DNA from: Stenotrophomonas raiganjensis (SeqCode)
Lineage (GTDB): Bacteria > Pseudomonadota > Gammaproteobacteria > Xanthomonadales > Xanthomonadaceae
DNA: 64,000 nt
Direction: 5' to 3'
Assembly (NCBI RefSeq): GCF_030658505.1
Contig: NZ_JAUTXR010000189.1
Span: 62,001 to 126,000 of the forward strand
The notes beneath the pieces are model-generated. The model was given only the letters and a program-made list of their open reading frames with translations, searched no databases and was not told the DNA's origin. The stretch's first letter is position 1. Every line of letters begins with the position of its first letter. Made by a program: the position numbers and the translations under genes. Shown here in pieces: positions 63,707-64,000 of the stretch.

Positions 63707-64000
63707 TGAGTCAGAAGGTCATGATCACCCGCGTCGCCACCGTGCTCCTGATGGGCATGGCCCTGACCGGCTGCAGCACCATGAAGGGCTGGTTCGCCGG
63801 CAAGGACGCGGCAGCGAAGAAGGCCCAGGAGCCGGCTGAGCTTGTCAAGTTCGAGCCGAGCGTGAAGGTCAACAAGATCTGGTCGGTCAACCTCGGCAAG
63901 GGCGAGCGCCGCATCGGCGTGCGCCAGGGCCCGGCGGTGGCCAACGGCCATGTGTTCGCCGCGGCGATCACCGGTGGCGTGCATGCCATCGACCTGCAGA
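63706..64000 (+). CDS. bamB: Outer membrane assembly factor BamB (cut by window end)
   Basis: The first 98 residues of BamB, a lipoprotein of the BAM complex that helps fold outer-membrane beta-barrels. The signal ends MALTGC (Cys23). The visible part starts the beta-propeller: VKVNKIWSVNLGKGERRIGV, then RQGPAVANGHVFAAAITGGV HAIDLQ, the PQQ-like blade repeat. The ATG overlaps the yfgM-like stop. The remainder lies beyond the window. Confidence 0.95.
   Translation, partial: MSQKVMITRVATVLLMGMALTGCSTMKGWFAGKDAAAKKAQEPAELVKFEPSVKVNKIWSVNLGKGERRIGVRQGPAVANGHVFAAAITGGVHAIDLQ

Overview
The window looks like chromosome of a Stenotrophomonas maltophilia-complex bacterium (Xanthomonadaceae). Evidence: very high GC with GC-rich third codon positions; many short hairpins flanked by GTAG/CTAC, which match the SMAG (GTAG REP) repeats described in S. 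maltophilia; and gene neighbourhoods typical of Xanthomonadaceae (tgt-yajC-secD-secF, a FabV enoyl reductase, a FimX-type c-di-GMP receptor, rpsA-ihfB-lapA-lapB followed by O-antigen genes, rlmN-pilF-rodZ). I see no phage, plasmid, IS transposase, CRISPR array, rRNA or tRNA.

Layout. 1-4.6 kb: an ECF-type sigma factor with a translationally coupled membrane partner (cut by the window edge), divergent from a GAF-GAF-GGDEF-EAL protein. 4.6-14.6 kb: LOG phosphoribohydrolase, class-III aminotransferase, the queuosine genes queA and tgt (split by a divergent SDR/LysR pair), then yajC-secD-secF. 15-26 kb: fabV, fimX-like, BaiN-type flavoprotein, yaeQ, RluA-type pseudouridine synthase, a DUF188 protein, cold-shock protein, GST, selO, apt. 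26-33 kb: dbpA, a YeiH exporter with its divergent YeiE-like LysR, the ABC-F gene uup, and two small cytochromes c. 33-41 kb: one periplasmic adaptor with two RND pumps. 41-46 kb: a TraB-family membrane protein, GNAT, aguB, aguA, a small secreted protein and rpmJ. 46-54 kb: cmk-rpsA-ihfB-lapA-lapB, then a WecA/WbpL-like transferase, a WbpM-like dehydratase and galU (envelope polysaccharide). 55-59 kb: a TetR-fadN-fadA beta-oxidation operon with a clear palindromic operator. 59.7-64 kb: ndk, rlmN, pilF, rodZ, yfgM-like and bamB (cut by the window edge).

The most unusual content is between genes. Four long intergenic regions (14.6-15.1, 25.0-25.6, 29.8-30.1 and 54.4-55.0 kb) hold seven copies of a structured repeat that I do not recognise. 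Each copy has a long self-complementary outer stem (16-27 bp, up to 27 bp perfect) enclosing two smaller hairpins, that is, a three-way junction. The stem sequences differ between copies while pairing is kept; the internal motif is conserved. Two copies carry extra hairpins, one of them identical in both copies. Copies tend to sit in facing pairs around SMAG hairpins, forming composite imperfect palindromes of about 500-600 bp.

Other points of interest: an SDR lacking the catalytic Lys and Ser, a predicted leaderless uup transcript, an intrinsic terminator between the ndk promoter and its start codon, and a SMAG hairpin that forms the 3' end of an RND pump gene.
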